Shown piece by piece: positions 50,201 through 56,200 of a stretch of DNA of 64,000 nt. Where the stretch lies: assembly GCF_022581195.2 (NCBI RefSeq), contig NC_061475.1:1798001-1862000 (forward strand), given 5' to 3'. Position 1 is the first letter of the stretch; each line of letters opens with the position of its first letter. The notes under the pieces were generated by a model that did no database searches, was not told the DNA's origin, and was given only the letters and a program-made list of their open reading frames with translations. A program made the translations under genes and the position numbers. The stretch comes from Helicoverpa zea (Eukaryota > Arthropoda > Insecta > Lepidoptera > Noctuidae).

Positions 50201-53200
50201 TATAATTAGGATTAGCACTTAGCAGTCGCATAGATTCATTGATCAAGGTTGTGTTGTGGATGTGACCATTTATCTAAACAAAAGAAGTAAAGTTTGTGAC
50301 GTTGTTCAGCCAATTTGGAAAATTATTACGTACTAGCTGTTGCCCGCAACTTCGTCTGCGTGGGCAATATAGAATAGTCAAAATACTACTTATCCCGTAG
50401 GTGCATTCTTTCACGTGACAGTATAATTAGGATTAGCACTTAGCAGTCGCATAGATTCATTGATCAAGGTTGTGTTGTGGATGTGACCATTTATCTAAAC
50501 AAAAGAAGTAAAGTTTGTGACGTTGTGAATATCTCTGGATCTAGTCAGCCAATTTGGAAAATTATTACGTATGGTGCGTAAGTAATTTTCACAGGAAACA
50601 GTTATAATCTATGTCTATATGCTTTGATCTCAGTGGCGTGCACTTAGAGAGGCCTATGTCCAGCAGTGGACTGCGATAGGCTGATGATGATGATGATGAT
50701 GATATGCTTTGAGTCTGACAAAGCTGTCATTTGTACATTTTCTGCAGCTGCTGCGACTAATCAGAAGCCAGAAAGTCTGTCAGTCTTACCATGGATATCG
50801 GCTTGTGTAGTTGACTGGATTGAAGATAGGTAGATAGGTAGTCGCTCCAAGCAAAATATTGGTACTCAAACAGATTCGGTGACTGGAAGCCAACACCAAC
50901 ATAGTTGGGGAATAGCCGGATGGATGATAAAATGAGTCATCATCATCAGCAGGCGCATAGGGTAGGATAGTTTCACTACTGGGGAGAAACACTTGTATGA
51001 CGGGGATTTTCTGTGCACTTACTCACTATGGTAAGGCTGACCCCACATTAGGCGTGCGCGATCCTCGGGCGTGTGAGTAGCGCGGGCGTCGCGAGCACGC
51101 TGCATGAACGTCGCGTTTTGCTGCCCTGCGGCATGTGTGAAGAGTGCAAGCGACGCGGCGCTCGAGTTGCGTTCTTACCCCTTCGCCTGCTATCCCCGCC
51201 ACCCGCTAAACGCCTTAGCAGTTAAACGTCAAGGAGAGCGGCGCGTGCGCGCCGCGACCTCGCTGTAGGTAAATGCCGCAGGGCAGCAAAACGCGACGTT
51301 CATGCAGCGTGCTCGCGACGCCCGCGCTACTCACACGCCCGAGGATCGCGCACGCCTAATGTGGGGGAGGCCTAAGCCGGGACTCCACCGAAATGTTTGC
51401 ATTAGTTCACGAATAGGCAAAATGTACGTATCTGTGAGAGTCCACTTCATGTGTTCGTACTTGAAACCTGCAGTTTTGCCAAGATTTTCAAAATGTACGC
51501 TCTCAATTTGTCATTTCTTGGTGGAGCCAGCAAATCAAAAGAAACAGAAGTGTTGTATACTGGGCGTCACTACCGCACTCCAGGAAAATTTCGCTCTTGC
51601 GTTTATATACCATATTTTGTGTCACACGTAAACAGGACGACAGTAAGTAAAAAAAGTCCACCGAAAAACTTTCAAAGATCTGATGAACGAACAAATCAGA
51701 CCTGACTTGGTCAACTGGGGCCAATCAGAGCTCTATGAAGCGATCATATGCTTTGGCTCCTACTGTTATTGTGGTTTCTGAAAATTTATTCACCTCATTC
51801 AACGATGAATGTAATTCTGATGGTACTATTAAGAACACTTGCTTAGCGCAGAAGCTGACGTTGGCAGGTCGACTCTTTTGACTTCTCGAATAGGATACCA
51901 TTGGTTTTTGTGCAATGCACACCTGCAATGCATGCTGGATTAGGATAGGATACAGGTGGATAGGATTTGCAACAGAAAACAATTCTGTCTTTGTGATTGA
52001 ATGACATCAAACGTAGTTTTATATAAAAGGTGTTTTTTTAGACTTGGCTCGGGTCTTACTGAGACTGTTCGTAATCGTGACCAGTGTATTTGCGATCAGA
52101 AGTTGAAAGTAAGCATGTCTCTGGTATGCGACGCGCAATTTGTACGTTTTCAGACGCATAAAGCATTTTACTTGTGTATGGTATTAAATCGAGAAAGCTC
52201 CCATTTCTTATCTGCACTTTGTATCTGGGCTTGTTCTTAAAGCTACAGAATCCTACATTACCTACCTACCTCACGCTTAGCAGCACTTGCGAGAGACAGA
52301 TCCTCCTTTCTTCTAGGATTAAGTTTACATACTTTGCATCAGAAAAAATAATGAAGGTCTACTTAATACTATTCACTCAAAGTAATTTGTTTTAAGGCCA
52401 CCACATTAGTGGAAGAGAAGCTAAACTATGTTTATGAAAAAATCCTGATATAAACTCCATCTGTAACTTTAAATGATAATTAATTGTTATACTAAAGTCA
52501 TCATTTTTGACATAATATTCAAAAAATAATTTAGATGGCACCGTTTTAAATTTGGCTGAGAACTATTATTTTCCTTTCATCAAGGTAATAATTATAATTG
52601 GATTTTGATGTGGCACGGCAAACTGACAAACACTATTGAAATGTCTATCGAAAAATTACACTACGTGTTAAAATATGGTGAATTACGGAAAATACACAAC
52701 TCCATCTGTTGAAATAATAATCCTCTATAAAGAATGTATGGTAATTTATTGTCATTTACCACCTCGCTCCTTTGACAAATTTTATGTATTTTATTTAACA
52801 CAGATTACCACAGATGGAGCTACTTTAACCTTGGCTAAACACAATTTTCATTTTTATTTTCTTCCGAAGTTACTTATGAAGGTGTGATTTTCTGTGTAAA
52901 GGTTAATAATAGGCCGATCAACTAATATAAGTACAACATTCAAATGTACAGTTTTGACAAACAGATTGCGTGTCGTAATATTTTACATCTTGAATTCACA
53001 AAATTAATCATATCTTTTGATAGAGTGAATCGATTTCGATGAAACAAAAACTAAGTAATACCCCAAGTCACGTAGAATTTTTGTATATAAGCATTGTCTG
53101 CATTGAATTCGTAGATTTTACGTGAATCCCGAACGAACAAACAGATAAACAGATAAACAGACAAACAGACAAACAGACAAAAATGACAAAAATGATGGAA

Positions 53201-56200
53201 ATGGGTTCTGTTAGTTATCCTTTAACATGCTGGCTATTTTTTTTGTCAATTTCTTCAATGTACAAAAATTACTTTTCTACAGATTTATTATATGTATAGA
53301 TGGTGCGTAAATAATTTTCACAGGAAACAGCTATAATCTATGTCTACATGCTTTGAGTCTGACAAAGCTGTCATTTGTACATTTTCTGCAGCTGCTGCGA
53401 CTAATCAGAAGCCTGAAAGTCTGTCAGTCTTACCATAATATGGATATCGTCTTGTATAGTTGACTGGATTGTAGATAGGTAGTCGCTCCAAGCAAAATAT
53501 TGGTACTCAAACAGATTCGGTGACTGGAAGCCAACACCAACATAGTTGGGGAATAGCTGGATGGATGATAAAATGAGTCATCATCACCAGCAGGCGCATA
53601 GGGTAGGATAGTTTTTTGAGCACGCGGCGCTCGAGTTGCGTTCTTACCTCTTCGCTTGCTATCCCCGCCGCCCGCTAAACGCCTTAGCAGTTAAACGTCA
53701 AGGAGAGCGGCGCGTGCGCGCCGCGAGCGCGCTGCAAATGCCGCAGGGCAGCAAAACGCGACGCTCACGCAACGCAACGTGGGGGAGGCCTAAGCCGGGA
53801 CTCCACCGAAATGTTTGCATTAGTTCACGAATAGGCAAAATGTACGTATCTGTGAGAGTCCACTTCATGTGTTCGTACTTGAAACCTGTAGTTTTGCCAA
53901 GATTTTCAGAATGTACGCTCGCAATTTGTCATTTCTTGGTGGAGCCAACAAATCAAAAGAAACATAAGTGTTGTATACTGTGCGTCACTACCGCACACCC
54001 GGAAAATTTCGCTCTTGCGGAGGACGTTTATATACCATATTTTGTGTCACACATAAACAGGACGACAGTAAGTATCCACCGAAACACTTTCAAAGATCTG
54101 ATGAACGAACAAATCGGACCTGACTTGGTCACCTGGGGCCAATCAGAGCTCTATGAAGTGATAATACGCTTTGGCTCCTACTGTTATTGTGGTTTCTGAA
54201 AATTTATTCACCTCATTCAACGATGAATGTAATTCTGATGGCACTATTAAGAACACTTGCTTAGCGCAGAAGCTGACGTTGGCAGGTCAACTCTTTTGAC
54301 TTCTCGAATAGGATACCATTGGTTTTTGTGCAATGCACACCTGCAATGCATTCTGGATCAGGATAGGATATAGGTGGATAGGATTTGCAACAGAGAACAA
54401 TTCTGTCTTTGTGATTAAATGACATCAAACGTAGTTTTATATAAAAGGTGTTTTTTAGGGTTTTTAGACTTGGCTCGGGTCTTACTGAGACTGTTCGTAA
54501 TCGTGAACAGTGTATTTGCGATCAGAAGTTGAAAGTAAGCATGTCTCTGGTATGCGGCGCGTAATTTGTACGTTTTCAGAAGCATAAAGCATTTTACGTG
54601 TGTATGGTATTAAATAGAGAGAGCTCCCATTTCTTATCTGCACTTTGTATCTGGGCTTGTTTTTAAAGCTACAGAATCCTACATTACCTTCCTCACGCTT
54701 AGCAGCGCTTGCGAGAGATAGATCCTCATTTCTTCTAGGATAAAGTTTACATATTTTGCATCAAAAAAAATAATTAAGGTCTACTTAATACTACTCACTC
54801 AAAGTAATTTGTTTTAAGGCCACCACATTAGTGGAAGATAAGCTAAACTATGTTTATGAAAAAATCCTGATATGAACTCCATCTGTAACTTTAAATGATA
54901 ATTAATTGTTCCACTAAAGTCATCATTTTTGACATAATGTTCAAAAAATAATTTAGATGGCACCGTTTTAAATTTGGCTGAGAACTATTAATTTTCTTTT
55001 CATCAAGGTAATAATTATAGTTGGATTTTGATGTGGCACGGCAAACTGACAAACATTATTGAAATGTCTATCGAAAAATTACACTACGTGTTAAAATATG
55101 GTGAATTACGGAAAATACATAACTCCATCTGTTGAAATAATAATCCTCTATAAAGAATGTATGGTAATATTGTCATTTACTACCTCGCTCCTTTGACCAC
55201 AGATGGAGCTACTTTAACCTTGGCTAAACAAAATTTTCATATTTTTTTTTTCTTCCGAAGTTACTTATAAAGGTGTGATTTTCTGTGTAAAGATTAATAA
55301 TAGGCCGATCAACTAATATAAGTACAACATTCAAATGTAGAGTTTTGACAAATAGATTGCGTGTCGTTATATTTTACATCTTGAATTCACAAAATTAATC
55401 ATATCTTTTGATAGAGTGAATCGATTTCGATGAAACAAAAACTAAGTAATACCCCAAGTTACGTAGAATTTTTGTATATAAGCATTGTCTGCATTTAATT
55501 CGTAGATTTTACGTGAATCCCGAACAAACAAACAGATAAACAGACAAACAGACAAACAGACAAACAGACAAACAGACAAAAATGACAAAAATGATGGAAA
55601 TGGGTTCTGTTAGTTATCCTTTAACATGCTGGCTATTTTTTTTGTCAATTTCTTCAATGTACAAAAATTACTTTTCTACAGATTTATTATATGTATAGAT
55701 AATGTGGTTTATGAAGATGTTTTTGTCTGTGGGAAACGGTTTTTTGTTGCATGTTGATGATGTGATACTTCGGATCAGCACTTCATGGTTAACTAATTCG
55801 TTCATTTTAATAATACATAATGCATACACATTACCTATCAATTTAAGCTTTTTAAGGTTTTCGTTTTTTGTCCCTGCGGGAATGACAGTAGTATTACTTT
55901 TCTAAATATTATGCCGAGAAATTCCGAAATGCTGTACATACCGCTTTGCCAGTCCTCAGAAGAAAAGGAATTTCTTCCATTTGGTAAACCTACAAGAGTT
56001 AGATAATCTTTATTTATTGGCTTTATCCAGCTTGATTCCCCTGACTATTATCTCAAATGTTTTTATTTCTGTTTCAGCGTTGAGTATGGTGGCAGGAGTT
56101 GCAGTCTACCCGGCTGGGTGGAGCGAGACGGCTGTGCAGGAGACATGCGGGCCCACTGCAGATCAGTATAACATAGGTCAGTCTACTGTTCACTAGGAGG

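Larger units (their letters stand above)
50572..53300 (+). repeat. Copy A of a large tandem duplication (2.7 kb)
   Basis: It begins TGGTGCGTAAGTAATTTTCA and ends 'CAGATTTATTATATGTATAG'. Copy B (53301-55699) follows directly. Both contain the same order of pieces, including a GC-rich MITE, and a simple (ACAAACAG)n block near 53130-53180. Frames inside (for example 51302-51631) match shifted frames in B with no conserved protein, so they are not genes. Confidence 0.92.

Noticed and set aside
53636..54199. 187-codon frame in copy B
   Set aside because: It crosses a MITE remnant, and the equivalent frame in copy A is shifted and shorter; it has no recognisable domain.
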